Positions 1 through 8,498 of a stretch of 48,648 bases of DNA are shown in pieces (within the stretch, counting starts at the first letter, position 1; each line of letters starts with the position of its first letter). The position numbers and the translations under genes were made by a program. The stretch covers positions 1 through 48,648 of the forward strand of contig JAMOTK010000019.1 in the NCBI GenBank assembly GCA_027062365.1. Reading direction: 5' to 3'. The notes below the pieces were generated by a model that was not told where the DNA came from, searched no databases, and worked only from the letters and a program-made list of their open reading frames with translations. Source of the stretch: Sulfurovum sp. Its GTDB lineage: Bacteria > Campylobacterota > Campylobacteria > Campylobacterales > Sulfurovaceae.

Positions 1-108
1 GGTCTTTGGGTTTTTATGAAGATGATGAATGTTTTAAGTATTTACGATGTTGAATCACTTTTTACCTTTAAAGAACAAATCGGGGATATGATGGGTATGG
101 AACTTTGA
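1..108 (+). CDS. Possible C-terminal end of an unknown protein (partial at window edge)
   Basis: Frame 1 is open from the first base to a TGA at 106-108 and encodes about 35 residues ending in GDMMGMEL. The gene would begin before the window. I do not recognise the fragment. The 232 bases after it, up to 340, hold no ORF I can support; a short stem of AGCTTA and TAAGCT lies near 144-160. Such a short open frame could be chance, so the call is weak. Confidence 0.3.
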   Translation, partial: GLWVFMKMMNVLSIYDVESLFTFKEQIGDMMGMEL

Positions 109-340
109 GTTGTGTAGAAAGGTATGCTATTAATATAGAAAAAGCTTATTGTTTAAGCTAAAAAGTACATAAATATACTCTAATTAGAGGTTTTTTGGAG
201 TGATGCTGAATGGTTACGAATTATAATAGTGTTTACTATGAGTCTTGGATTATGTGAGGTTTTTTACCTTCTAGTATTCTTGGGCATCAAAAATACTATA
301 TCAATCCAAAACTATGCTAAAATAACCCAAAGGAAAAATC

Positions 341-1177
341 ATGCCAACTTACATAGACCCATTTACAGATTTTGGATTTAAACGCATATTTGGAAGCGAA
401 GAATCAAAGCCTTTACTTATGAGCTTTCTGAATGACTTACTGCCCATACAAGACAAAATCGTTTCGCTACAATTTAACAAAAACGAATATTCAGGAATGC
501 TCAAAGAAGACAGAAAAGCCATTTTTGACATCACTTGCACCGATGAAAAAGACAATATTTTTATCGTAGAACTCCAAAGAGCAGGACAAACCTATTTTCA
601 AGATAGAGCCTTATATTACACAAGTTTCCCCATTCAAGAACAAGCCACAAGAGGTAATTGGAATTTTCAACTAAGACCTATTTATTTTGTGAGGATTTTA
701 AACTTCGCAGTCAGTGATTTTGATGATGAAAACTACCTACATTACGGACAAATTACTGATAGAGACACCAATAAAGTCATGTATGATAAACTCTCTTTCA
801 TCTATATAGAACTTCCAAAATTCAAGAAAACAGAAAAAGAACTCTCCAATCATTTAGAAAAATGGCTATGGTTTTTTAATGAACTTAGCGAACTAGATGA
901 AATCCCTGAAAGCTTTAGAGGAGATATTATCAAAGATGCTTTTTCTCTTTCTAAACTTGCGAATATGAAACCTGAAAAAAGAAAAGAATATGAGCTGAGT
1001 TTGAAGCATTATAGAGATTGGAAAAATACTTTGGATACGGCTGAAGCAAAGGGCGTTATGAAAGGTTTAGAACGAGGTAAAATTGAAATAGCAAAAAACC
1101 TCTTAAAAGCAAAAGTAAATATAGAAACGATTCAAATTTCTACGGGATTAACTAGAGAGGTAATAGTGGGGTTGTGA
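341..1177 (+). CDS. Rpn/PDDEXK_2 family nuclease (putative transposase-associated)
   Basis: This 278-residue protein matches the Rpn/PD-(D/E)XK nuclease family, often labelled 'putative transposase'. It starts with the family-typical PFTDFGFKRIFG stretch (residues 7-18). The catalytic core is visible as D63 (in FDIT) followed by E77-L-Q79 in strand context (FIVELQ), the ExQ variant of the ExK motif. Known Rpn members are DNA endonucleases that promote RecA-independent recombination; the family is usually present in many divergent copies. The C-terminus ends in a small helical GLTREVI segment common in the family. AAAGGA at 329-334 supports the ATG at 341. It stands alone, converging with the regulator at 1305. 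Confidence 0.85.
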   Translation: MPTYIDPFTDFGFKRIFGSEESKPLLMSFLNDLLPIQDKIVSLQFNKNEYSGMLKEDRKAIFDITCTDEKDNIFIVELQRAGQTYFQDRALYYTSFPIQEQATRGNWNFQLRPIYFVRILNFAVSDFDDENYLHYGQITDRDTNKVMYDKLSFIYIELPKFKKTEKELSNHLEKWLWFFNELSELDEIPESFRGDIIKDAFSLSKLANMKPEKRKEYELSLKHYRDWKNTLDTAEAKGVMKGLERGKIEIAKNLLKAKVNIETIQISTGLTREVIVGL

Positions 1178-1258
1178 TTTTTCCTCGTTCCTATCCGTCC
1201 TAAAACTGTGAAAGAACACTACCCCTATTACCGAAATTAGTAAATTTAGAACTGTAAT

Positions 1259-1279
1259 TTTAGCCTTGGCGAGGCTAAA
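1259..1279. terminator. Hairpin between convergent genes (weak terminator or REP-like repeat)
   Basis: TTTAGCCT (1259-1266) and AGGCTAAA (1272-1279) form a perfect 8-bp stem with a 5-base loop between the convergent Rpn and regulator genes. No T-run follows on either strand, so it is not a classic intrinsic terminator. Around it are imperfect mirrored pieces (TCCTATCCG near 1190, CCGATAGG near 1289), which looks more like a larger palindromic intergenic repeat. Confidence 0.35.
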
Positions 1280-1304
1280 GCCATCGTTTCCGATAGGTAC
1301 TTAT

Positions 1305-1964
1305 CTAATAAGAAAACTTATAGCCACGTCTTCTTACAGTATGTATCACTTGAAAGCCCAAAATGCTTTTGAGGCGTTTACGGATTTGGTTGATGGCTAC
1401 TTCTACGGTGTTGTCGCTGACGTATTCAGGTTCTTCCCATAATGCGTTTATGATTTCATCTTTAGAAAATACACGTTGTTTACGTAGTGCTAGATAGGCT
1501 AAGATGTCAAATGTTTTGCCGTTGAGTGAGACGATTTTTTCATCATATTCTATCTTTTTATTGGCGATGTCTATGACTAGCTTTTCGATATGAACGTGCG
1601 TACCAAAAAGATGTCTCATATTGGCTAATACACGTGCAGCGATAAGGTCTGGGTGGTCACAATGGTGATAGATAACATCATCTACACCCAAATCAAAAAA
1701 TTCGGACTGTGCTTTGATATTTTCGGTCAAGATGATAATTTTGGTTTCGCTTTTTTTCTTTTTGACTTCATTGACATATCTTTCTAAAGAAAACTTAATC
1801 CCCTCATCTACGATAATGACCAATTCATAGTGCCTAAAGTCTGTAAAATTTGTCGCATCATACATATCTTTTGCATTATCTACAATACAAATAAAATATT
1901 TACCTAACTCTTTTTCAAGCTCTTTTACATATTCGTCACTGAACCCTACTGTTAATATTCTCAT
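1305..1964 (-). CDS. CosR/HsrA-like orphan response regulator with degenerate receiver
   Basis: OmpR-type two-domain regulator of 219 residues. The C-terminal winged helix carries the stretch EVAINQIRKRL and ends in TVRRRGYKFSY, which matches the essential epsilonproteobacterial orphan regulators HsrA (Helicobacter HP1043) and CosR (Campylobacter). The receiver is not phosphorylation-competent by sequence: the acidic pair near residues 6-9 is missing (VGFS), the phosphoacceptor position at the end of beta-3 is V52 (IIVDEG), and the conserved KP is replaced by HH (100-101). HsrA and CosR are also atypical, but this receiver is further degenerated, so it may be a paralogue rather than the core regulator. 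No histidine kinase is adjacent. TAGGAATAAA precedes the ATG. Confidence 0.8.
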   Translation of the reverse strand: MRILTVGFSDEYVKELEKELGKYFICIVDNAKDMYDATNFTDFRHYELVIIVDEGIKFSLERYVNEVKKKKSETKIIILTENIKAQSEFFDLGVDDVIYHHCDHPDLIAARVLANMRHLFGTHVHIEKLVIDIANKKIEYDEKIVSLNGKTFDILAYLALRKQRVFSKDEIINALWEEPEYVSDNTVEVAINQIRKRLKSILGFQVIHTVRRRGYKFSY

Positions 1965-2083
1965 TTTATTCCTATCAATAGTTGATGCCTAAGCTTAAAG
2001 TTTTTCTACTTTTGGCATTTGTTAACGTATTTATAACTAAATCTACCTTATTTAAAAATAAAAGTAGTGCTAAATTGAGGATA

Positions 2084-2989
2084 TTACAGTGATTTTATCG
2101 CTTTTATATAAACTCTTTTAGGTGCAGGGTAGCCTTCGACTGTTTTAGACGTATCATTTGGGTCTAAAAAGTCTTCTAAGCTTTGTCCATCTATCCACTG
2201 GGTTTTGCGTTGTTCATTGGCATCGGTAATGCTAGTCTCTAGTACTTCTACACTTTCAAACCCTGCTCTATGACACCAGTTAGACAAGGCATTGATGGTA
2301 GGTACAAAATAGATATTGGGTATCTTAGAATAACGCCCTTTAGGGGTAAGACACATCTCACCCTCTCCTTCTATCATAAAAGTATCTAAAATAAGCTCTC
2401 CACCCTTTTGTAAGCCCTTAAAAAGTGACTTTAACATTGCCACAGGGTCAGAACGGTGGTAGAGTACGCCTAAACAAAATAGGGTATCAAACTTATATTC
2501 ATAAAACTCTACATGCTCCACACCTAGTAACTCATATGTAATATCAGACTGTACAAAGTGATTGATAAACTCAAATTGAGAATAATAGAGTGCTGAGGGG
2601 TCAAACCCTATTAGTTTTTTGGGTGCATGGGTGAGCATACGAAAGAGATAATAGCCATTATTACATCCAATATCGCCGACTACTTTATCTTTGAGGTTAA
2701 AATGAGGTTCGAGTAAATTATACTTGATTTGGCTTTGCCATTCGGAGTCGATAAAGAGGCTTCCTATATGAAAAGGTCCTTTTCTCCACGGCTTCATGAG
2801 TACTGCCGTATCAAGTATCTGTTTGGCTTGTGTAGCAGAAAGAGAAGCTAAGATTATCTCTACACTGTCTCCTAATTTGACCTCAATATCTTCATACTGA
2901 GGTAAGTTCTTAATTGCTTCTTGTAAGGGTAAAATGTTTTTCCATTGAAGCCATTTTTGACGTTCTTCACGTAAATATTCTAAATCCAT
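2084..2989 (-). CDS. cmoB: tRNA U34 carboxymethyltransferase CmoB
   Basis: CmoB uses carboxy-SAM to turn 5-hydroxyuridine at position 34 into 5-oxyacetyluridine (cmo5U), widening wobble decoding. The 301-residue protein shows the family hallmarks: KPWRKGPF (66-73), the SAM-type loop [15 protein letters not shown] (104-118), FDPS (129-132) and the [10 protein letters not shown] stretch. Length is close to that of E. coli CmoB. Its start abuts the stop codon of the upstream cyclophilin with no gap, so the two are probably co-translated. The carboxy-SAM synthase CmoA was not found in the window. Confidence 0.95.
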   Translation of the reverse strand: MDLEYLREERQKWLQWKNILPLQEAIKNLPQYEDIEVKLGDSVEIILASLSATQAKQILDTAVLMKPWRKGPFHIGSLFIDSEWQSQIKYNLLEPHFNLKDKVVGDIGCNNGYYLFRMLTHAPKKLIGFDPSALYYSQFEFINHFVQSDITYELLGVEHVEFYEYKFDTLFCLGVLYHRSDPVAMLKSLFKGLQKGGELILDTFMIEGEGEMCLTPKGRYSKIPNIYFVPTINALSNWCHRAGFESVEVLETSITDANEQRKTQWIDGQSLEDFLDPNDTSKTVEGYPAPKRVYIKAIKSL

Positions 2990-3532
2990 CTATTTTTTGA
3001 TATACGCTTTTTTTATCTTTTGCTCAAAAAGTGGTTTATTACTTCCCATAGAGACAGAAACATTTTCTATCTTTTGAGCTACTTCTTTACCTTTAATCAC
3101 TTCACCAAAGATAGTATGCTTACCATTGAGCCATCCCGTAGGTGCTAAAGTAATAAAAAATTGACTCCCATTGGTCACGGGTCCACGGTTTGCCATAGCT
3201 AGTAGATAAGGCTTATCAAAGACAACATTAGGTGCAAATTCATCTTTAAAATCTTTTTTCCAAATAGACTCACCACCCGTACCTGTACCTGTTGGGTCTC
3301 CACCTTGTATCATAAACCCTTTAATCACTCTATGAAAAATGAGTCCATTATAGTAACCATTTTTGACATGTGTCATGAAGTTTTCCACAGCAAGTGGTGC
3401 TACTTTTGGGTAAAGCTTTAGCTCTATCTTACCAACATTGGTCTCTAATACCACGATAGGCGACTTATCTTCAGCTTGTATCCCTACACTCAATCCTACA
3501 AATAGCATACATGCTAATAACTTTTTATACAT
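2990..3532 (-). CDS. Exported cyclophilin-type peptidyl-prolyl cis-trans isomerase
   Basis: Cyclophilin fold of 180 residues after a Sec signal peptide (about residues 1-20, cleavage after IQA), so it acts in the periplasm. The active-site block is intact: FHRVIKGFMIQGGDP with the catalytic Arg of FHR, followed by GTGTGG and the MANRGPVTNGSQFFI block and LNGKHTIFGEV. It catalyses cis-trans isomerisation of prolyl bonds during folding of exported proteins. It lies 46 bases after the small gene at 3579 and directly before cmoB in one minus-strand run. Confidence 0.93.
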   Translation of the reverse strand: MYKKLLACMLFVGLSVGIQAEDKSPIVVLETNVGKIELKLYPKVAPLAVENFMTHVKNGYYNGLIFHRVIKGFMIQGGDPTGTGTGGESIWKKDFKDEFAPNVVFDKPYLLAMANRGPVTNGSQFFITLAPTGWLNGKHTIFGEVIKGKEVAQKIENVSVSMGSNKPLFEQKIKKAYIKK

Positions 3533-3578
3533 TTTTGTCCTTTTTTAATTTATATTTTTTAATTTATATTTTTATCTT

Positions 3579-3881
3579 TTAATCTCTAATCACATCATTC
3601 ACACATTTATCTATGTGAAGTTCTTTTAAAACTTTTTCAAAAAAAGCCCCACTATCTCTTTGAACCTCATCTGAAAACTCAATATAAAATGCTGGTTTTG
3701 CACCTTTTGTATCTTGTGAGTTATCAAAGATAAGAGGGGTCATCTTTTGTACTTTTGATACATTGTCTATCGCATTACCAATCTCAACTCTCAAATCTTC
3801 ACTACCATCAAACGTAAGGCTCAAACCTGCATAACATTCTTCCATCTTGACATTCGCAATAATCTCTTCACATCTAGTCAT
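3579..3881 (-). CDS. Conserved small protein of unknown function
   Basis: A 100-residue soluble acidic protein without signal peptide or membrane segment, framed by rny upstream (46 bases) and the cyclophilin downstream (46 bases). It has three cysteines (C4, C16 and C93), and the middle reads as alternating strands and helices. I do not recognise a family. AAGGAT sits a few bases before the ATG. Placement inside a tight operon and normal codon use support a real gene. Confidence 0.7.
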   Translation of the reverse strand: MTRCEEIIANVKMEECYAGLSLTFDGSEDLRVEIGNAIDNVSKVQKMTPLIFDNSQDTKGAKPAFYIEFSDEVQRDSGAFFEKVLKELHIDKCVNDVIRD

Positions 3882-3927
3882 TTCTATCCTTATAATTTCT
3901 ATAAGTAGATTATATCGTGATTAAGGT

Positions 3928-5457
3928 TTATTTCGCATAAGAAGTGGCTCTCATTTCACGAATGACATTGACCTTTATATCTCCAGGGTATTGGACTTTG
4001 GATTGTATCTCTTTGGCTATCTCTTTGCTTAGAAGTACGGCTTCATTGTCGGACATTTTTTTGGCATTGACGATGACACGTATTTCTCTACCTGCATTGA
4101 TAGCATACGCTTTGGTCACATAGCTTCTTGATGTGGCGATGGATTCTAACTCTTTGACACGTTTGGTAAAAGTCTCTTGTACTTCTCTTCTCGCCCCAGG
4201 ACGAGCGGCTGAGAGTTTATCGGCACTACACACAGCAGCTGACTCTACAGAATCAGGTTCTTCATGCCCATGATGTGCATAAATGGCATTAATAACGGTA
4301 GGATGTTCTCCATGTTTACGACAGAGTTCCACCCCTATATCTACATGAGAACCTCCCCTATCTTGGGTCAATGCCTTACCAATATCATGTAAAATTCCTG
4401 CACGAAGTGCTAGTTTTTCATCTCCACCCATTTCAGCGGCCATAACCCCTGCGAGTTTGGCTACTTCCAAAGTATGAGCCAAAGCATTTTGACCATAACT
4501 AGCACGGTATTTCATACGACCCAAGAGCTGTACCAACTCCTCTGCCATAGGGAAAAGACCCAATTCTATGAGGATGTCTTCTCCCTCTGTGTAGGTCTTG
4601 TCTTCAAACTCTTCTAATACCTTTTCATGTACCTCTTCGATACGCCCAGGATGAATACGACCATCTTCTATCAGCACTTCTATCACCCGTGTAGCAATAG
4701 CCCTTCTATAGAGATTGAACGAGCTTACAAGTATCACACCAGGGGTTTCATCTATGACAATATCCACACCAAGTAACATCTCTAAACTTTTGATATTTCT
4801 GCCCTCTTTACCAATAATACGTCCTTTATGTTCATCACTAGGAAGATTGATAAAATTAATCAAACGCTCTCCTGCAAACTCTCCTGCAAAACGTGTGGTT
4901 GCTTGGGCTAAGATATAATTGGCTTTACGTTGCCCTTCTATTTTGGCTTCTTGTTCATATTTACGTACTATACTCGCTACATCAGCACGGCTTTGTGCTT
5001 CTACCTTATCTAAGATATAGGCTTTGGCTTCTTCTTTGGTAAATGAAGCGATATTTTGCATTGCATCCACTACGAGGGCTATTTCTTCTTTTTTCTGCTC
5101 TTCAAGCTCTTGTATATTTTTTTCTTCTTCACGTACTTCTAATTCTAAGCGTTTTAAAGATTTTTCTTTAGTAGTCATCTCTTTGCTTTGCAAAATTAAT
5201 GCACGATTACGCTCTTCTACTTTGGCTATACGTGCTTGTATTTGCACCTCTTGTTCTATCCTATGCTCTTTTATCTGTATTTCAGATGCTTTGAGTAATA
5301 ATGCCGATTCTTTCTCTATGGCATTGGCTTTTGCCCTTGCTTCTCTTTCTAAGTGTATGAAATTCTTTTTCATACTTTTACTTAACCATACGTAACTTAA
5401 TCCTATGCCTATGGCTACTCCTGCGACAGCAGAAGTAGCGATGCTTATCCCTAACAT
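3928..5457 (-). CDS. rny: Ribonuclease Y
   Basis: Membrane-anchored endoribonuclease that starts mRNA decay. Domains in order: an N-terminal transmembrane segment (about 5-25), a long charged coiled coil (about 35-180), a KH domain with the IIGKEGRNIKSLE loop (214-226), then the HD hydrolase domain with H328 (in LAHTLEV), the HD pair H357-D358 (LHDIGK) and a later D413 in the CSADK segment. Length 509 fits the family (about 500-520). It sits 17 bases behind the 5-FCL gene and is probably co-transcribed with it. Confidence 0.96.
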   Translation of the reverse strand: MLGISIATSAVAGVAIGIGLSYVWLSKSMKKNFIHLEREARAKANAIEKESALLLKASEIQIKEHRIEQEVQIQARIAKVEERNRALILQSKEMTTKEKSLKRLELEVREEEKNIQELEEQKKEEIALVVDAMQNIASFTKEEAKAYILDKVEAQSRADVASIVRKYEQEAKIEGQRKANYILAQATTRFAGEFAGERLINFINLPSDEHKGRIIGKEGRNIKSLEMLLGVDIVIDETPGVILVSSFNLYRRAIATRVIEVLIEDGRIHPGRIEEVHEKVLEEFEDKTYTEGEDILIELGLFPMAEELVQLLGRMKYRASYGQNALAHTLEVAKLAGVMAAEMGGDEKLALRAGILHDIGKALTQDRGGSHVDIGVELCRKHGEHPTVINAIYAHHGHEEPDSVESAAVCSADKLSAARPGARREVQETFTKRVKELESIATSRSYVTKAYAINAGREIRVIVNAKKMSDNEAVLLSKEIAKEIQSKVQYPGDIKVNVIREMRATSYAK

Positions 5458-5474
5458 TTATTATCCTTACACGT

Positions 5475-6020
5475 TTAGGGCGTGAATATCATATCTGCTT
5501 TTACATCATAATGGTCAGTGATGACCTCTTTTGAGTAACACAATTCACGCGCTACAAAAACGACTTGTTTTATATTTTTATTATTTTTTTCAAAAAAACG
5601 GTCATACATACCCTTGCCAAACCCCACACGTCTACGTGTAACATCTAACCCAACGATAGGTACAATCGCTATATCTATACTTTTTAATTTATATTGTCTT
5701 GAATAGTTTGGTTCTTTTATACCAAAGCGTTTTTTTTGCAATGGTAGTCTATATTTTACCAATCTAAAACTTTTACCTTCCATAAAGGGGACATAAAGAC
5801 TCTTATTTTCTCTACGTAGTTTCGCAATGAGTGGATAAAGGTTCACTTCCATGACCAAAGGGAGATAAAGCATGATATGTCTTGCATCACTTTTGATGAT
5901 ATATTGATAGAGTGCTTCTCGTACAAGATGGTCTTTTTTGTATGCACCCACACCTATATTGGCTCGTAATATAGCGATAGATTCTTTTCTAAATGCTCTT
6001 TTTTGTTCTTCTTTTGTCAT
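5475..6020 (-). CDS. 5-formyltetrahydrofolate cyclo-ligase
   Basis: 5-FCL (methenyl-THF synthetase) converts 5-formyl-THF to 5,10-methenyl-THF with ATP, returning stored folate to one-carbon metabolism. The 181-residue length is typical. Near the C-terminus lies the conserved RRRVGFGKGMYDRFF block, the nucleotide-binding signature of the family, preceded by IAIVPIVGLD. N-terminal basic helices with RKES also fit. The gene heads a minus-strand run with rny and faces the lipoprotein at 6088 across a very short shared promoter region. Confidence 0.93.
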   Translation of the reverse strand: MTKEEQKRAFRKESIAILRANIGVGAYKKDHLVREALYQYIIKSDARHIMLYLPLVMEVNLYPLIAKLRRENKSLYVPFMEGKSFRLVKYRLPLQKKRFGIKEPNYSRQYKLKSIDIAIVPIVGLDVTRRRVGFGKGMYDRFFEKNNKNIKQVVFVARELCYSKEVITDHYDVKADMIFTP

Positions 6021-6040
6021 AGTTATTCACCTAATTTAAT

Positions 6041-6056
6041 GCTCTTTTGCTATAAT
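6041..6056 (+). promoter_or_regulatory. Extended -10 promoter for the thioredoxin-like lipoprotein
   Basis: GCTCTTTTGCTATAAT ends in TATAAT at 6051-6056 with the TGn extension, a near-perfect match to the TTTTGnTATAAT consensus known for epsilonproteobacterial sigma-70. The predicted transcript start near 6063 lies upstream of the chosen GTG start at 6088. Confidence 0.75.
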
Positions 6057-6087
6057 TTTGGACTTAATTATATCTCAAAGGTGCTGT

Positions 6088-6684
6088 GTGCATAAAATTT
6101 ATACTTTTTTTCTGCTCATATTTTTTCTGTTTTTGACAGGATGTGAAGATAAAAAATCTGATACTCCCCCTACAAAAAAAGAGATTACCACCGAAGTATT
6201 TAACTCAAATATGCCTCCCCTCAATGATTTATTTCATCTTAGAGACCTGAACAATGAGCCATATACCGTGACTATTTCTAATAAAAAGGTCACATTCAGA
6301 GAAAATACAAAAGCTATTACTTTGCTTTCATTTTTTGCCTCATGGTGTCTGCCTTGTCGAAATGAAATTCCTTATCTAAATGATTTACATGATAGATATA
6401 AAGATAATTTATTTATCGCTTCTATTTTGATACATGACCATATTAACGATACTAATTTGCAAAATTTTATAGACAAATATCAGATAAAATACACTCTTTT
6501 TAATACCATACACAACAATGACTTCGCAAGTCTCATAGCAAAGACCCTGCATCTACCTACTGTTTATTCTATCCCTCTTACTGTCATGTATGTAGAGGGG
6601 AACTACTTTACACACTATGAGGGCAATGTTCCTATAGAGATGATACAGTATGATATAGACCAAGCACTAGAGACGTTAAAATAA
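6088..6684 (+). CDS. TlpA/thioredoxin-fold lipoprotein
   Basis: A 198-residue lipid-anchored thiol-disulfide protein. The chosen start is GTG 6088, preceded by CAAAGG (6076-6081) at good spacing. An upstream TTG at 6058 is in frame but sits 2 bases after the TATAAT box, so it cannot lie in the transcript. The signal peptide ends in the lipobox LTGC. The redoxin domain carries FFASWCLPCRNEIPYL, i.e. the WCxPC active site, and the cis-Pro region appears as YSIPLTVMY. Probably a periplasmic reductant or cytochrome-maturation type oxidoreductase; the substrate is not evident. It precedes ftsY by 58 bases. Confidence 0.88.
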   Translation: MHKIYTFFLLIFFLFLTGCEDKKSDTPPTKKEITTEVFNSNMPPLNDLFHLRDLNNEPYTVTISNKKVTFRENTKAITLLSFFASWCLPCRNEIPYLNDLHDRYKDNLFIASILIHDHINDTNLQNFIDKYQIKYTLFNTIHNNDFASLIAKTLHLPTVYSIPLTVMYVEGNYFTHYEGNVPIEMIQYDIDQALETLK

Positions 6685-6742
6685 ACATGCTAAAATACGT
6701 TCAATAAAATTCACGCTTACTAAAACGAAGGTATACAAATAT

Positions 6743-7609
6743 ATGTTTAATCTACTAAAAAAAGTATTGGGTAAAACCAATGACGCTATCAAAGAAGTAG
6801 CACCCAAAAAACGCAAAAAAGTCTCCAAAGAAGAATTTGAAGATATTTTACTCGAAGCAGATGTCAATTATGACCTCATAGAACGCCTCTTAGAGACCCT
6901 CCCTGAGACGATTAATAAAGTACAAGCCTTTAACTCGCTCATCTCTGTATTTCAATACAAAGCTGACTTCAAACACTCAAAAGAGACACCTTTTGTAGAA
7001 ATGATTATCGGTGTCAATGGGGCAGGAAAAACAACCACTATTTCTAAACTAGCCTATCTCTATCAGCGTCAAGGCAAAAAAGTTATTTTAGGTGCTGGGG
7101 ATACCTTTAGGGCAGCAGCGATTGAACAGCTTACACGCTGGGCAAATAAATTAGAGATTCCTATCATTGCTACCCAACAAGGGCATGACCCCTCTGCTGT
7201 GGTGTATGATACGATAGAGTCTGCCATTGCCAAAAACTATGACCATGTCATCATAGACACAGCAGGAAGACTACATACCCAAGTCAACCTCAGTGAAGAA
7301 CTCAAAAAGATGATACGCATAGCCAACAAAGCCAAAGAAGGCTCACCCCATAGAAAGATGCTCATCCTAGATGGTACACAAGGAAGCTCTTCTATCAATC
7401 AAGCCAAAGCATTTAATGAGATGATAGGCATAGACGGCATCATTATCACAAAGCTAGACGGCACAGCCAAAGGTGGTTCGGTATTGAGTATCGCAGATGA
7501 GTTAAAAATGCCCATTTTTTACATCGGTACAGGCGAACAACCCGAAGACCTCATCCCGTTCAAAGCCAACGAATACATCAATACTATTTTAGATGAGATT
7601 TTTATTTAG
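6743..7609 (+). CDS. ftsY: Signal recognition particle receptor FtsY
   Basis: SRP receptor GTPase that docks ribosome-nascent chain complexes at the membrane. The 288 residues contain a short N domain and the G domain: G1 GVNGAGKTT (90-98), the DTFRAAA block, G3 DTAGRLH, and TKLDGTAKGG. As in other Campylobacterota it lacks the long acidic A domain of E. coli FtsY and starts with a short basic amphipathic helix. One oddity is the DGTQGSSSINQA stretch, where many FtsY have DAxxGQNA; the substitution looks tolerated. The Shine-Dalgarno AAGG lies about 12 bases from the ATG, which is long. Confidence 0.96.
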   Translation: MFNLLKKVLGKTNDAIKEVAPKKRKKVSKEEFEDILLEADVNYDLIERLLETLPETINKVQAFNSLISVFQYKADFKHSKETPFVEMIIGVNGAGKTTTISKLAYLYQRQGKKVILGAGDTFRAAAIEQLTRWANKLEIPIIATQQGHDPSAVVYDTIESAIAKNYDHVIIDTAGRLHTQVNLSEELKKMIRIANKAKEGSPHRKMLILDGTQGSSSINQAKAFNEMIGIDGIIITKLDGTAKGGSVLSIADELKMPIFYIGTGEQPEDLIPFKANEYINTILDEIFI

Positions 7610-7634
7610 TAGGGATAAAATAGATAAATATATT

Positions 7635-8324
7635 TTAATTTTCTTCTAGTCCAAACATTTCTCGATACACTTCTTCGAGATTTCGTTTGTCTTTATATGC
7701 TATTAAATCGCCTACTACGAGTGTCACTTCTTGCTTTAAGTTTTTATCATTTAAGGCATTGGAGAGTACCTCATTTGCATGGGTTTTGATATACAAAGGC
7801 AAAATAGGAATACGATTTTTCAAAGCAATAATACGTGCACCCTCTTTAAAAGGTGTCAACATCTTGCCTGTCTTGTTTCTCGTCCCCTCAGGGAAGATAA
7901 AAATAGATTCTCCTCTTTTAACTGCTTTTTTGGTATCAGCAAAAAAGCTAGACATTTGACTTTTTTCTCTATCGAGTAAAATAGAGCCACCATTACGTAC
8001 AAAAAGCCCAAAGAAAAAAGAGTTATAAAGCTCCTTTTTAGAAATCCAAGAACCAAAAAGATTGGTCTTAGTCAATGCCACTTCTACAAGAGGAGGGTCA
8101 ATAATACTTTTGTGATTAATCACAATAAGATACTGCCCATCCATAGGCAATTTTTCTTCATTTTCTAGTTTCACGCTAATATTGAGTGCATTCAGCTGTG
8201 CCACAGAATACCCCAAACGCAACTTTTTCTTTTGTGTAGCATCGCTTGTCCTCTTTAAACGAAGCCCAAAACTGTTCGTAAGATACAAACCATGAATAGC
8301 CTGTTTTATTGCATTAAAAGTCAT
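7635..8324 (-). CDS. Lysophospholipid acyltransferase family protein (PlsC-like)
   Basis: Acyltransferase of 229 residues in the LPLAT/AGPAT family: block I NHKSIID (70-76, H71 and D76 as the HX4D catalytic pair), block II near ILLDR (115-119) and block III FPEGTR (144-149). It transfers an acyl chain to a lysophospholipid-type acceptor at the inner membrane. A second member is encoded at 12546, and I cannot tell which one is the housekeeping 1-acylglycerol-3-phosphate acyltransferase. It converges with ftsY (25-base gap) and is divergent from the ctp protease gene. Confidence 0.88.
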   Translation of the reverse strand: MTFNAIKQAIHGLYLTNSFGLRLKRTSDATQKKKLRLGYSVAQLNALNISVKLENEEKLPMDGQYLIVINHKSIIDPPLVEVALTKTNLFGSWISKKELYNSFFFGLFVRNGGSILLDREKSQMSSFFADTKKAVKRGESIFIFPEGTRNKTGKMLTPFKEGARIIALKNRIPILPLYIKTHANEVLSNALNDKNLKQEVTLVVGDLIAYKDKRNLEEVYREMFGLEEN

Positions 8325-8350
8325 TCTACATCCTCAAATCATTTAAGGCT

Positions 8351-8359
8351 TATTATAAC
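8351..8359 (-). promoter_or_regulatory. Putative -10 box for the acyltransferase gene
   Basis: Read on minus, the bases give GTTATAATA, containing TATAAT about 28 bases before the ATG at 8324. TGAGGAT provides the ribosome site. No clear -35 is seen, as usual for this group. Confidence 0.5.
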
Positions 8360-8498
8360 GAAAAGATATAGTCATGTAAAGCTTCTTATTTAAACTTGTC
8401 TAAAAGAGAATGTTTTTAGAGAATGTGGGTAGTAAAAAGCAACTCTTTAGATGTTTTTTAATAAGATTATAAACTAATTTGGGAGAGTGTGATATATT

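Noticed and set aside
5024-5395. 123-residue Ser-rich ORF on plus
   Set aside because: Antisense shadow of the RNase Y coiled coil; no ribosome site and biased composition.
6058-6087. TTG start for the thioredoxin-like lipoprotein
   Set aside because: It lies directly behind the TATAAT box and before the predicted transcript start; the GTG at 6088 has a better ribosome site and restores a normal lipoprotein signal peptide.
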